Part shown: one piece after another, positions 8,471 through 16,512 of the stretch
How the letters are laid out: every line of letters begins with the position of its first letter
Position numbering within the stretch: the first letter of the stretch is position 1
Assembly: GCF_001187435.1 (NCBI RefSeq)
Contig: NZ_LFXA01000011.1
Location: 1 to 64,000 of the forward strand
Length of the DNA: 64,000 nt
DNA from: Streptomyces caatingaensis
Lineage (GTDB): Bacteria > Actinomycetota > Actinomycetes > Streptomycetales > Streptomycetaceae
Reading direction: 5' to 3'
The notes under the pieces: model-generated
Told to the model about the DNA's origin: nothing
The model's database searches: none
Seen by the model: the letters and a program-made list of their open reading frames with translations, nothing else
Translations under genes and position numbers: made by a program

Positions 8471-8525
8471 CGCCCGCCCGGGGGTCGTCAAGATCCGCCC
8501 GGAACGTACCGCTACGCTCGACGTC

Positions 8526-8864
8526 ATGAAGAAAGCCGTGCTGACCCGCTACCGCGCCCTCGCGTACATCACGGGTGTCCTCCTGCTCCTCCTGACGCTG
8601 GGCATGATCGCCAAGTACGGGCTGGGCATGGACGGTGTCGCAGGCCCCCTGCGCGTCGTCGCCATCGCCCATGGCTGGCTGTTCGTCGTGTACCTGGTCC
8701 TGGCTTTCGACATGGGCTCCAAGGCCAAGTGGTCGTTCGGCAAGCTCGCCTGGGTGCTGATCGCGGGCACGATCCCCACCGCGGCCTTCTTCGTCGAGCG
8801 CAAGGCCACCCGCGAGCTGGAGCCCCTCCTCGTGGACGGGGCCGCCGCCCCGGCGAAGGTCTGA
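8526..8864 (+). CDS. DUF3817 integral membrane protein (second copy)
   Basis: 112-residue membrane protein with three predicted helices (around ALAYITGVLLLLLTLGMIA, HGWLFVVYLVLAFDMG and LAWVLIAGTIPTAAFFV) and the DUF3817 pattern GPLRVVAIAHGWLFVVYL. The function is unknown. TACGCT (8512-8517) lies eight bases before the ATG and no ribosome site is visible, suggesting a leaderless mRNA. It is about 55 bases downstream of the marR gene on the same strand but probably has its own promoter. A strong hairpin follows. Confidence 0.85.
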   Translation: MKKAVLTRYRALAYITGVLLLLLTLGMIAKYGLGMDGVAGPLRVVAIAHGWLFVVYLVLAFDMGSKAKWSFGKLAWVLIAGTIPTAAFFVERKATRELEPLLVDGAAAPAKV

Positions 8865-8878
8865 GCCCTTCCGACACC

Positions 8879-8905
8879 GCCCCGGACGCCCCTTGTGTCC
8901 GGGGC
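8879..8905 (+). terminator. terminator hairpin after the DUF3817 gene
   Basis: GCCCCGGAC (8879-8887) pairs with GTCCGGGGC (8897-8905) around a nine-base loop, followed by GTTCTT. Confidence 0.7.
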
Positions 8906-8921
8906 GTTCTTGCGCGACCCT

Positions 8922-8941
8922 TTACTAGGACGTCCTAGTAA
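8922..8941. promoter_or_regulatory. perfect 20-bp palindrome upstream of icmA
   Basis: TTACTAGGACGTCCTAGTAA is fully self-complementary. It sits 44 bases before the icmA start and after the terminator of the gene upstream, where the promoter should be. It looks like a TetR-family operator. No regulator gene is directly adjacent; the nearest TetR gene is at 12841. Confidence 0.7.
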
Positions 8942-8984
8942 GTGGAGACCCACGCGGGAACGCGGAGAGGCGGACGGCACCACC

Positions 8985-10685
8985 ATGGACGCAGCATCCA
9001 TCGAGGCGGGCCGCGCCCGCTGGCAGGCCCGCTACGACGCGGCCCGCAAGCGCGAGGCGGACTTCGGCACGCTCTCGGGCGACCCGGTCGAGCCGGTCTA
9101 CGGCCCCCGCCCCGGCGACACCTACGAGGGCTTCGAGCGGATCGGCTGGCCCGGCGAGTACCCCTTCACCCGCGGCCTGTACGCGACCGGCTACCGCGGC
9201 CGCACCTGGACCATCCGCCAGTTCGCCGGCTTCGGCAACGCCCGGCAGACCAACGAGCGCTACAAGATGATCCTGGCCAACGGCGGCGGCGGGCTGAGCG
9301 TCGCCTTCGACATGCCGACCCTGATGGGCCGGGACTCCGACGACCCCCGCTCCCTCGGCGAGGTCGGCCACTGCGGCGTGGCCGTCGACTCCGCCGCCGA
9401 CATGGAGATCCTCTTCAAGGACATCCCGCTCGGCGACGTCACCACCTCCATGACGATCAGCGGCCCCGCCGTCCCCGTCTTCTGCATGTACCTCGTCGCC
9501 GCCGAACGCCAGGGCGTCGACACGTCCGTCCTCAACGGCACACTGCAGACGGACATCTTCAAGGAGTACATCGCGCAGAAGGAGTGGCTCTTCGGCCCCG
9601 AGCCCCATCTGCGCCTGATCGGCGACCTGATGGAGCACTGCGCGCGCGAGATCCCCGCGTACAAGCCCCTCTCCGTCTCCGGCTACCACATCCGCGAGGC
9701 GGGCGCGACGGCCGCGCAGGAGCTCGCCTACACCCTGGCCGACGGTTTCGGCTACGTCGAACTCGGCCTCTCCCGCGGCCTCGACGTCGACTCCTTCGCC
9801 CCCGGCCTCTCCTTCTTCTTCGACGCCCACGTCGACTTCTTCGAGGAGATCGCCAAGTTCCGCGCGGCGCGCCGCATCTGGGCCCGCTGGATGAAGGAGG
9901 TCTACGGCGCCCGGACCGACAGGGCGCAGTGGCTCCGCTTCCACACCCAGACCGCCGGCGTCTCGCTCACCGCCCAGCAGCCGTACAACAACGTCGTCCG
10001 CACCGCCGTCGAGGCCCTCGCCGCCGTCCTCGGCGGCACCAACTCCCTGCACACCAACGCCCTGGACGAGACCCTCGCCCTGCCCAGCGAGCAGGCCGCC
10101 GAGATCGCGCTGCGCACCCAGCAGGTGCTGATGGAGGAGACCGGCGTCGCCAACGTCGCGGATCCGCTGGGCGGTTCGTGGTACGTCGAGCAGCTCACCG
10201 ACCGCATCGAGGCCGACGCCGAGAAGATCTTCGAGCAGATCAAGGAGCGCGGCCTCCGCGCCCACCCGGACGGGCGGCACCCCATCGGCCCCGTCACGTC
10301 CGGGATCCTGCGCGGCATCGAGGACGGCTGGTTCACCGGCGAGATCGCCGAGAGCGCCTTCCGCTACCAACGGGCCCTGGAGAAGGGCGACAAGAAGGTC
10401 GTCGGCGTCAACTGCCACACGGGCTCCGTCACCGGCGACCTGGAGATCCTGCGCGTCAGCCACGAGGTCGAGCGCGAGCAGGTCCGCGTCCTGGCCGGGC
10501 GCCGGGCGGCCCGGGACGACGCGGCGGTCGCCGCCGCCCTCGGCGGGATGCTCGCCGCCGCCCGCGACGGCTCCAACATGATCGCCCCCATGCTGGACGC
10601 GGTCCGCGCCGAGGCCACGCTGGGCGAGATCTGCGACGCGCTGCGGGGGGAGTGGGGCACGTACACGGAGCCGGCGGGCTTCTGA
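8985..10685 (+). CDS. icmA: isobutyryl-CoA mutase large subunit
   Basis: Large subunit of the adenosylcobalamin-dependent mutase that interconverts isobutyryl-CoA and n-butyryl-CoA, feeding valine carbon into fatty-acid and polyketide precursors. The product is 566 residues, the length of the known IcmA of Streptomyces cinnamonensis. The substrate-binding TIM-barrel domain is present, but the B12-binding domain is not, as expected because IcmB is a separate small subunit. Phe80 (IRQFAGFG) and Gln198 (EYIAQKEW) are the residues that distinguish IcmA from methylmalonyl-CoA mutase (Tyr and Arg there). The ATG at 8985 gives the family length; the ribosome site is poor. No icmB is adjacent. MeaB at 3272 is a possible chaperone. 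Confidence 0.95.
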   Translation: MDAASIEAGRARWQARYDAARKREADFGTLSGDPVEPVYGPRPGDTYEGFERIGWPGEYPFTRGLYATGYRGRTWTIRQFAGFGNARQTNERYKMILANGGGGLSVAFDMPTLMGRDSDDPRSLGEVGHCGVAVDSAADMEILFKDIPLGDVTTSMTISGPAVPVFCMYLVAAERQGVDTSVLNGTLQTDIFKEYIAQKEWLFGPEPHLRLIGDLMEHCAREIPAYKPLSVSGYHIREAGATAAQELAYTLADGFGYVELGLSRGLDVDSFAPGLSFFFDAHVDFFEEIAKFRAARRIWARWMKEVYGARTDRAQWLRFHTQTAGVSLTAQQPYNNVVRTAVEALAAVLGGTNSLHTNALDETLALPSEQAAEIALRTQQVLMEETGVANVADPLGGSWYVEQLTDRIEADAEKIFEQIKERGLRAHPDGRHPIGPVTSGILRGIEDGWFTGEIAESAFRYQRALEKGDKKVVGVNCHTGSVTGDLEILRVSHEVEREQVRVLAGRRAARDDAAVAAALGGMLAAARDGSNMIAPMLDAVRAEATLGEICDALRGEWGTYTEPAGF

Positions 10686-10769
10686 GCCGCCCCGGTAATT
10701 CGTTCGAGTGGCCCGGTCGTGGCGCATAGGGTGACCAGGCCATTCGTTCGGAACCAGGGGGAGCAGGAC

Positions 10770-11912
10770 ATGCAGTGCCACGGCCACGCCGACGAGGGGT
10801 ACGGCGCAGTCGCCGACGCCTTCGCGCGCAACTTCGCCGGGACGACGGAGCTGGGCGCGGCCGTCACCGTCTTCGTCGGCGGCCGCAAGGTCGTCGACCT
10901 GTGGGGCGGTGTCGCGGACGAGCGCACGGGCCGGGCCTGGGAGGAGCACACGCCCGTCCCGGTCATGTCCGTCACCAAGGGCGTCGTCGCCCTCCTCGTC
11001 CACCTCCTCGCCCAGGAGGGCCGCCTCGACCTGGACGCGCCCGTGGCGCGCCACTGGCCGGAGTTCGCCCGCGAGGGCAAGGAGGGGATCACCACCCGCA
11101 TGATCCTCGGCCACCGCGCGGGCCTGCCCGTCCTGGACGCCACCCCGTCCTTCGACGAGATCCTCGCCTGGACGCCCGTCGTCCGCGCCCTGGAGGAGCA
11201 GAAGCCGCTGTGGGAGCCGGGGACGGCGCACGAGTACCACGGCCACACCTACGGCTGGCTGGCCGGCGAGGTCATCCGCCGCGTCACCGGCCTGACGCCC
11301 GGCGCGTTCTTCCGCTCGGCGCTCGCCGACGCCCTGGGCCTCACCGCCTGGATCGGCGTCCCGGCGTCCGAACTCCCGGGCCTGGCCCGCCTCGCGGCCG
11401 ACGGCCCCGCCCCGCAGCTCCCGCCGGACTCCCTCTTCGCCCGCATCCTGACGATGAACGGCGAGCTGGTCTTCCCGGGTGTGGACGACCCCCGTGGCTG
11501 GAACTCCCCGGCCCTGCTCACCGCCGAGATCCCCGGCACGGCAGGCGTCTCCACGGCCTGCGGCCTGGCGACGGCGTACGCGGCGGCGGTCACGGACGTC
11601 ACCGGCACGGGCCGCCTGCTGTCGGAGGACACCGTGACCGACGCCCTCCGCGTCCAGTCCTCCGGCGTCTCCTGGTCCGGCTTCCCCGACCTGGGCGTCC
11701 GCTGGGGCAGCGGCTTCCACCTCGACTCGGCCCCCCAGGTCCCGATGCTCGGTCCCCGCAGCTTCGGCCACGACGGCGCCGGCGGCCATCTCGCCTTCGG
11801 CGACGACGAGTTCGGCGTCGGCTTCGGCTACGTCGCCAACCGCATGATCGGCGAGGGCGACGAGCGGGCGGGGCGTCTGGTGGCGGCGCTCAAGGGGTGT
11901 CTCGGCGGCTGA
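10770..11912 (+). CDS. serine hydrolase, beta-lactamase family (esterase EstB type)
   Basis: 380-residue class C beta-lactamase-like hydrolase. The nucleophile motif is Ser67-Val-Thr-Lys70 (PVMSVTKG). A tyrosine motif lies in HEYHGHTYGW, and the third motif is represented by FGHDGAGGH rather than KTG. That pattern fits family VIII esterases better than antibiotic-degrading enzymes. There is no signal peptide, so it is probably cytoplasmic. The ATG at 10770 is chosen for the AGGGGGA ribosome site; an upstream start at 10719 would add residues with no family match. The substrate is unknown. It is co-directional with icmA and the methyltransferase downstream. Confidence 0.87.
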   Translation: MQCHGHADEGYGAVADAFARNFAGTTELGAAVTVFVGGRKVVDLWGGVADERTGRAWEEHTPVPVMSVTKGVVALLVHLLAQEGRLDLDAPVARHWPEFAREGKEGITTRMILGHRAGLPVLDATPSFDEILAWTPVVRALEEQKPLWEPGTAHEYHGHTYGWLAGEVIRRVTGLTPGAFFRSALADALGLTAWIGVPASELPGLARLAADGPAPQLPPDSLFARILTMNGELVFPGVDDPRGWNSPALLTAEIPGTAGVSTACGLATAYAAAVTDVTGTGRLLSEDTVTDALRVQSSGVSWSGFPDLGVRWGSGFHLDSAPQVPMLGPRSFGHDGAGGHLAFGDDEFGVGFGYVANRMIGEGDERAGRLVAALKGCLGG

Positions 11913-11943
11913 CGGGCTGCTTCAATCGTTCCGGGAGGTGCTC

Positions 11944-12819
11944 ATGAGCACGGAACGACAGTGGGACATCGTCTCGGGAGTCGGCATCACGGCCCTGGCG
12001 GTGGCGTCCGCCAGAGCCGTCGAGTCCAGTCGCCCCGACGCCCTGGCCAGGGATCCCTACGCGGGCCGCTTCGTCGAGGCGGCCCGCCCGCCGTATCCCC
12101 TGCCGGCCAGCGCCGCCGAGGCCGAGGGCCTCGAAGGGGCGGAGGGCTGGCCCGCGTTCGCCACGTACGCCGGTGTCCGCACCCGCGTCTTCGACGAGCA
12201 CTTCGAGCGGGCGGCGGAGGCGGGGGTGACCCAGGCGGTCGTCATGGCCTCCGGGCTCGACACCCGGGCGTTCCGGCTGCGCTGGCCGGCGGACGCCGTC
12301 TGCTACGAGATCGACCAACCCCTCGTCCTCGGCTTCAAGTTGGACGTCCTGCGCGGGCACGGCGCGGCCCCGACCGTGCCCGTCCACCGCCCCGTCGGCG
12401 TCGACCTGCGACACGACTGGGCGGGCGCGCTGGAGGACGCGGGCTTCGACCGCTCCCGCCCCACCGCCTGGCTCGCCGAAGGGCTGCTGCCCTACCTCCC
12501 CCCGGAGGCCGAGGAGGCGCTGTTCGCGGAGATCCACCGGCTCTCGGCCCCCGGCAGCCTCCTCGCCGTGGAGTACTACCCCGACATGCGTGGCGCGCTC
12601 GACGGCGTCTCGGGCCGCTCGCGCGAGTGGGCCGCCCAGCTCGAAACCCTCATCCACACCGACGAACGCCCCACCCCCGGCGAGCGCCTGGCCGGGCTCT
12701 CCTGGCGGACGCGGGACGAGCCCATGGTCGACGTGGCCCGGCGCTACGGGCGGCCCCTCGAAGGACCGTCCCACGTCGCGGGCAGCGCCGTGTTCGCCTT
12801 CGCGGAACGCGTGTCCTGA
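11944..12819 (+). CDS. class I SAM-dependent methyltransferase, leucine carboxyl methyltransferase-like family
   Basis: 291-residue methyltransferase of the PF04072/TIGR00027 group common in actinomycetes. The SAM-binding signature is VVMASGLDTRAFRL (about residue 100), followed by YEIDQPLVLGFK, the acidic residue contacting the ribose. The start region MSTERQWDIVSGVGITALAVA and RDPYAGRF are typical. The ATG at 11944 follows GGGAGG. It lies 31 bases after the hydrolase stop, so it may share its transcript. The substrate is unknown; relatives act on carboxyl or hydroxyl groups of small molecules. Confidence 0.88.
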   Translation: MSTERQWDIVSGVGITALAVASARAVESSRPDALARDPYAGRFVEAARPPYPLPASAAEAEGLEGAEGWPAFATYAGVRTRVFDEHFERAAEAGVTQAVVMASGLDTRAFRLRWPADAVCYEIDQPLVLGFKLDVLRGHGAAPTVPVHRPVGVDLRHDWAGALEDAGFDRSRPTAWLAEGLLPYLPPEAEEALFAEIHRLSAPGSLLAVEYYPDMRGALDGVSGRSREWAAQLETLIHTDERPTPGERLAGLSWRTRDEPMVDVARRYGRPLEGPSHVAGSAVFAFAERVS

Positions 12820-12840
12820 CCGACCGGCGCCACCCCTGCG

Positions 12841-13491
12841 TCACCGCCCCGGGAGCCCCGCCGCCGCCCCCGCCAGCCCCCCGATCAGCAGCGCCGTGAA
12901 CCCCCGCGCCCACTCCCCGTCCACGGGCTCCGCGCTCACGAGGGTGCGGTGGACGACCGCGCCGGCGATCACGTCGAAGATCAGGTCCGCGGTGCGGGCG
13001 GCCGCGGCGGGCTCGTCCTCGCGGGGGAGTTCGCCGCGGGCCTGGGCGCGTTCGCGGCCGAGGAGGACGAGGCCCTTCTGGCGGTCGACTATGGCGGAGC
13101 GTATGCGTTCGCGGAGGGCCTCGTCGCGGGTGGACTCGGCGACCACCGCCATCAGGGCCGTTTTCGTCTCGGGGCGGTCGAGGAGGGCGGCGAAGCGGAG
13201 GACTACGCCCTCGATGTCGGCCTGGAGGCTGCCGCGGTCGGGGAGTTCGAGGTGTTCGTCGAAGAGGTCGGCGACGGCGTCGACGACGAGCGCGTTCTTG
13301 CCGGCCCAGCGGCGGTAGAGCGTGGTCTTGGCCACTCCGGCGCGCGCCGCGACGTCGCCCATGGTCAGCTTGGACCAGCCCAGCTCGACCAGGGCGGCCC
13401 GGGTCGCGTCCAGGATCGCGCGGTCGGCCGCGGCGCTGCGCGGCCGGCCGGTGCGTGCGCCGGAGGGGGAGCCGGGGGGTGGAGGGGTCAT
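12841..13491 (-). CDS. TetR-family transcriptional regulator
   Basis: 216-residue regulator. The N-terminal HTH contains LTMGDVAARAGVAKTTLYRR and the recognition motif KTTLYRRW; the C-terminal ligand domain resembles the TetR_C family with ALMAVVAESTRDEALRERIR. It is convergent with the methyltransferase. The divergent neighbour is the thioredoxin-TPR gene, 215 bp away. TACCGCCGGGTA just upstream (about 13503-13514) is a short dyad that could be its own operator. Ligand and targets are unknown. It is also the nearest TetR candidate for the palindrome in front of icmA, but nothing in the sequence proves that. Confidence 0.88.
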   Translation of the reverse strand: MTPPPPGSPSGARTGRPRSAAADRAILDATRAALVELGWSKLTMGDVAARAGVAKTTLYRRWAGKNALVVDAVADLFDEHLELPDRGSLQADIEGVVLRFAALLDRPETKTALMAVVAESTRDEALRERIRSAIVDRQKGLVLLGRERAQARGELPREDEPAAAARTADLIFDVIAGAVVHRTLVSAEPVDGEWARGFTALLIGGLAGAAAGLPGR

Positions 13492-13706
13492 GGGCCGACC
13501 TTACCGCCGGGTAGTCAAGCCGGTATGAGGTAGATCACCGGGGGATCCGCCGAGGCCCCCTGCCGCCGCGCCCGCCCTTCCCGTTACGCTACGACCCGTA
13601 GCGAAAGAGGCCCGAGCGACGACCACGGGCGCCGGGTGGGGACCTGGCGTTGCCGATTCCGCTGCGTACTTTTCCGATCGCGCCGCGGAAGGGGGAGGAT
13701 AGGACC

Positions 13707-14672
13707 ATGCAGCCACGGAACATGTCCATGAGTGGAGTGGTCGACCTCGCCGCGGTGAAGGCGGCCGGGGAGGCCAAGCAGAAGGCCGAGCAGGCGCGGG
13801 CCGAGGCCGCGCGCCGCGGTGGCGCGCCGGCGGCCGGCGCCGGGCGCCTGGTCTTCGACGCAGACGAGACGAACTTCGAGGCGGACGTCCTCCAGCGCTC
13901 CGCCGAGGTGCCCGTCGTCATTCAGTTCTGGGCCGAATGGTGCGGGCCCTGCAAGCAGCTGATGCCGGTGCTGGAGGGGCTGGCCGCGCAGTACGCGGGC
14001 CGCTTCGTCCTGGCGAAGGTGGACATCGACAAGAACCCCTTGCTGATGCAGCAGTTCGGGGTGCAGTCGGTGCCGACCGTCTTCGCCGTCGTGGCGGGCC
14101 AGGCCCTGCCCCTGTTCCAGGGCGCCCAGCCCAAGGCCCAGGTGCAGCAGGTGCTGGACCAGCTCGTGCAGGTGGCGGAGGAGCGCTTCGGGATCGTCGG
14201 CGCGCCGGCGGAGGCCGGGGGCGAGGAGGCCGCCGCCGCTCCGGTTCCCGCCGGTCCGTACGACGCGGCGCTCGGCGCGGCCCACGAGGCGCTCGACAAG
14301 GGCGACCTGGGCGGTGCGATCCAGGCCTACAAGAACGTGCTCTCCGACGACCCGGCCAACCCGGAGGCGAAGCTCGGCCTGGCCCAGGCGGAGCTGCTCC
14401 AGCGGGTCCAGGGCATGGACGCGCAGCAGGTGCGCAAGGCCGCGGCCGAGGCGCCCGGCGACGTGCCGGCGCAGATCGCGGCGGCCGACCTGGATCTGGT
14501 CGGCGGGCATGTCGAGGACGCCTTCGGGCGGCTGATCGACGTCATCCGGCGGACCGCCGGTGACGACCGCGACGCGGCGCGCGTCCGGCTGCTGGAGCTC
14601 TTCGAGGTGATCGGCGCGGACGACCCGCGGGTCTCGGCGGCGCGCACGGCGCTGTCCCGTGCCCTGTTCTGA
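13707..14672 (+). CDS. thioredoxin-domain protein with TPR-like C-terminus (YbbN/CnoX type)
   Basis: 321-residue cytoplasmic protein. An Ala/Lys-rich N-terminal stretch (about residues 1-45) precedes a thioredoxin fold with Cys79-Gly-Pro-Cys82 (FWAEWCGPCKQL) and the cis-proline motif QSVPTVF. A low-complexity linker leads to helical repeats resembling TPRs (ALDKGDLGGAIQAYKNVLSD, ANPEAKLGLAQAELL). The layout is that of CnoX/YbbN chaperedoxins, which protect clients from oxidation and hand them to GroEL or DnaK. The CGPC pair is intact, so redox activity is possible. The ATG at 13707 follows GGGGGAGGA. A Rho-independent terminator follows. Confidence 0.9.
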   Translation: MQPRNMSMSGVVDLAAVKAAGEAKQKAEQARAEAARRGGAPAAGAGRLVFDADETNFEADVLQRSAEVPVVIQFWAEWCGPCKQLMPVLEGLAAQYAGRFVLAKVDIDKNPLLMQQFGVQSVPTVFAVVAGQALPLFQGAQPKAQVQQVLDQLVQVAEERFGIVGAPAEAGGEEAAAAPVPAGPYDAALGAAHEALDKGDLGGAIQAYKNVLSDDPANPEAKLGLAQAELLQRVQGMDAQQVRKAAAEAPGDVPAQIAAADLDLVGGHVEDAFGRLIDVIRRTAGDDRDAARVRLLELFEVIGADDPRVSAARTALSRALF

Positions 14673-14741
14673 CCCAGGGGAAACACCGGTCGCGCTATAT
14701 CAAATCTTTATAAACGCGCCCGCCGTTACGGTGGGTAAGGG

Positions 14742-14767
14742 AAGCCCGGGTATTCGCCCGGGTTTTT
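14742..14767 (+). terminator. intrinsic terminator of the thioredoxin gene
   Basis: AAGCCCGGG-tattcg-CCCGGGTTT with a five-T run (14763-14767). It is one of few hairpins here with a real U-tract. Confidence 0.8.
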
Positions 14768-14854
14768 CCCGTTGTTCACCCCCGGGTGAGGCGGGGGCCG
14801 GACACGTGCCGTGTCCGCCGGATGCGGGGGTGCCCCCTCCCGTTCACCTTTCGA

Positions 14855-14870
14855 ATTACTCGCTAGTAAT
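14855..14870. promoter_or_regulatory. inverted repeat ATTACT-CGCT-AGTAAT in the 560-bp gap before the DUF6230 operon
   Basis: Perfect 6-bp arms around CGCT, AT-rich in a GC-rich gap (14673-15234). It looks like a TetR-type operator. The rest of this gap holds the thioredoxin terminator and no gene I can support. The operator lies 365 bp before the next start, so a long leader or an unseen promoter lies between. Confidence 0.5.
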
Positions 14871-15234
14871 GAACCTCTTGTGCCCCGCTCCCGAATGCAC
14901 CACGATCGGCGGCACCCGGTCCAGCACCGCGGCCCGGCATCCCGCCGGGGTCACGGGAGCTGGGTCCCCACCGGGCCGGCCGGCGGCCGTCCGCCGGCCG
15001 TGGGACAGGGGGGTCCCCGCCGCCAACGGCTGGGCCTGTCCCGGAGGTTGCGCACAGGCGTGGCCACGTGGTTGTCGCTCGGGGGTGATCGTCGGTGCAC
15101 CGGTCGCGGCTAGGCGTCGGACGCCGTCGCGCGCCGCGGCGTTCCCCTTCCCGAGGACGTAGCACGTCTCCCACCCCGGACCGGGGCCGACACCGGCCCC
15201 TGCCCGGGGTGTACGTCCGAGAAGGAGGCAAGTC

Positions 15235-15891
15235 ATGAAGTCCCAGGCACGCGGTGGGACCAGATGGAAGCGGTTCGCCGTCGTCATGGTCCCGAGCGTC
15301 GGCGCGGCGGCCGCGGTCACGATGGCGATCGCACAGGGCGCGCTGGCGGCGTCGTTCAGTGTTTCGGGTCAGCAGTTCCAGATCGAGGCCGGCGAGATGA
15401 GGGGCAAGGGCTTCGTCCAGTACGGATCCCTCGACCAGAACAAGCAGGGCGCCCACCCCGTCGTGGTCGTCGGTGTCCATGAGGCGACGATCAGCAACCT
15501 GTGCCAGTCGGTGTCCGTCCGCGTCCCGGTCATCAACAAGGACGTGTCGATGAAACTGCGGGCCGGACAGGGCCCGGATGAAGCGGACAAGGTCAAGGCG
15601 GGCAACCTCTACATCGACGCCGACATCCTCAACGCCAACGCCAAGTTCGAGGACATCGACATCGGCGTTCCGGTGGACAACGCCCCCAAGGGCCCCGGGC
15701 CGGCCAAGGGCGACCACTATGTCCCCGGCTCCTTCGCCCAGCAGGCCAAGAGCGTCGTCTTCACCAACGCCAAGCAGCAGGCATGGGCGACTTCGGCGGG
15801 CACCTTCGAGCTCAAGGGCCTGAAGATGGACATCAAGTTCGGGAAGAACGAGTGCTTCGACCCGAAGGTCCTGAAGAGGCCGGACGACTGA
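15235..15891 (+). CDS. DUF6230 family exported protein
   Basis: 218-residue protein with an N-terminal export signal (positively charged MKSQARGGTRWKR, then a hydrophobic segment AVVMVPSVGAAAAVTMAIAQGALAA, given here as a description; cleavage probable after ALAA). The mature part is about 180 residues, beta-rich, with two cysteines (LCQSVSV and NECFDP). Streptomyces members are sometimes labelled cholesterol esterase, but I see no catalytic serine motif. It begins an operon with DUF6114 and a Pro/Thr-rich exported protein. The ribosome site GAAGGAGG is strong. Its role is unknown, probably at the cell surface. Confidence 0.85.
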   Translation: MKSQARGGTRWKRFAVVMVPSVGAAAAVTMAIAQGALAASFSVSGQQFQIEAGEMRGKGFVQYGSLDQNKQGAHPVVVVGVHEATISNLCQSVSVRVPVINKDVSMKLRAGQGPDEADKVKAGNLYIDADILNANAKFEDIDIGVPVDNAPKGPGPAKGDHYVPGSFAQQAKSVVFTNAKQQAWATSAGTFELKGLKMDIKFGKNECFDPKVLKRPDD

Positions 15892-16008
15892 CCGGACGGG
15901 CGTGGGGAGCGGGACGGTCCGTCCTCCGCGCCCGGACGGCAACTCCCGCCGGAACCGGCTGCCTTGAGCGTCCGAACCACCTTTCGTCAGCCCCGAGGAG
16001 CGTTACGC

Positions 16009-16512
16009 ATGAGCGCCGACACGCGATCCCTGCCGTCAGGCTCAGGCTCATTTGGCCGCGCCCGCTGCGCCTTTCGCGGATGGCGGGGGAGGCGCCCGTT
16101 CTGGGGCGGGCTGTGGACCATCCTGGCGGGCATCCCGATCATGTACATCCCGTACCAGACCATGACCCTCGGCGACCTGCACATCCGCCTGGCCACGACG
16201 GCGGGCGCGGGCTCGCTGATCATAGGGGTGCTGCTCATCGTCCTCGGTCTGACCATGTGGTTCCAGCCGCAGTCGAGGGTCTTCGCGGGCGTCGCGACGA
16301 TCCTGCTCGGGCTGGTCTCCCTGGTCGTCTCGAACTTCGGCGCCTTCATCATCGGGCTGTTGCTGGCGCTCGTCGGCGGCGGGCTGGGCGTGTCCTGGGC
16401 GCCCGGGAAGCCGGTCGAGGAGGAACCGGCGGACGAGCCGCCGGGCGCCGCCGACGACGGGCCCTCCGGCGCATCGGCCGCGCCCGGCGGTCCGTCCCTG
16501 CTGAAGGAATGA
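16009..16512 (+). CDS. DUF6114 family membrane protein
   Basis: 167-residue protein with about four transmembrane helices (from LWTILAGIPIMYIP through LIIGVLLIVLGLTMWF to FIIGLLLALVGGGLGV) and a charged, disordered acidic tail (EEEPADEPPGAADD). The arrangement with DUF6230 upstream and a proline-rich exported protein downstream recurs in Streptomyces, from memory. The ATG at 16009 follows GAGGAG; an upstream in-frame start at 15964 is less likely. Function is unknown. Its stop overlaps the next start (ATGA), so the two proteins are probably translated together. Confidence 0.83.
   Translation: MSADTRSLPSGSGSFGRARCAFRGWRGRRPFWGGLWTILAGIPIMYIPYQTMTLGDLHIRLATTAGAGSLIIGVLLIVLGLTMWFQPQSRVFAGVATILLGLVSLVVSNFGAFIIGLLLALVGGGLGVSWAPGKPVEEEPADEPPGAADDGPSGASAAPGGPSLLKE

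Noticed and set aside
8925..11789. 954-residue minus-strand frame opposite icmA and the hydrolase
   Set aside because: Rich in Asp/Gly/Val from GC-biased antisense codons, with no domain; the plus strand carries the complete enzymes.
14673..15234. tRNA or riboswitch in the long gap
   Set aside because: No cloverleaf or recognisable aptamer could be drawn; only a terminator and a dyad are clear.
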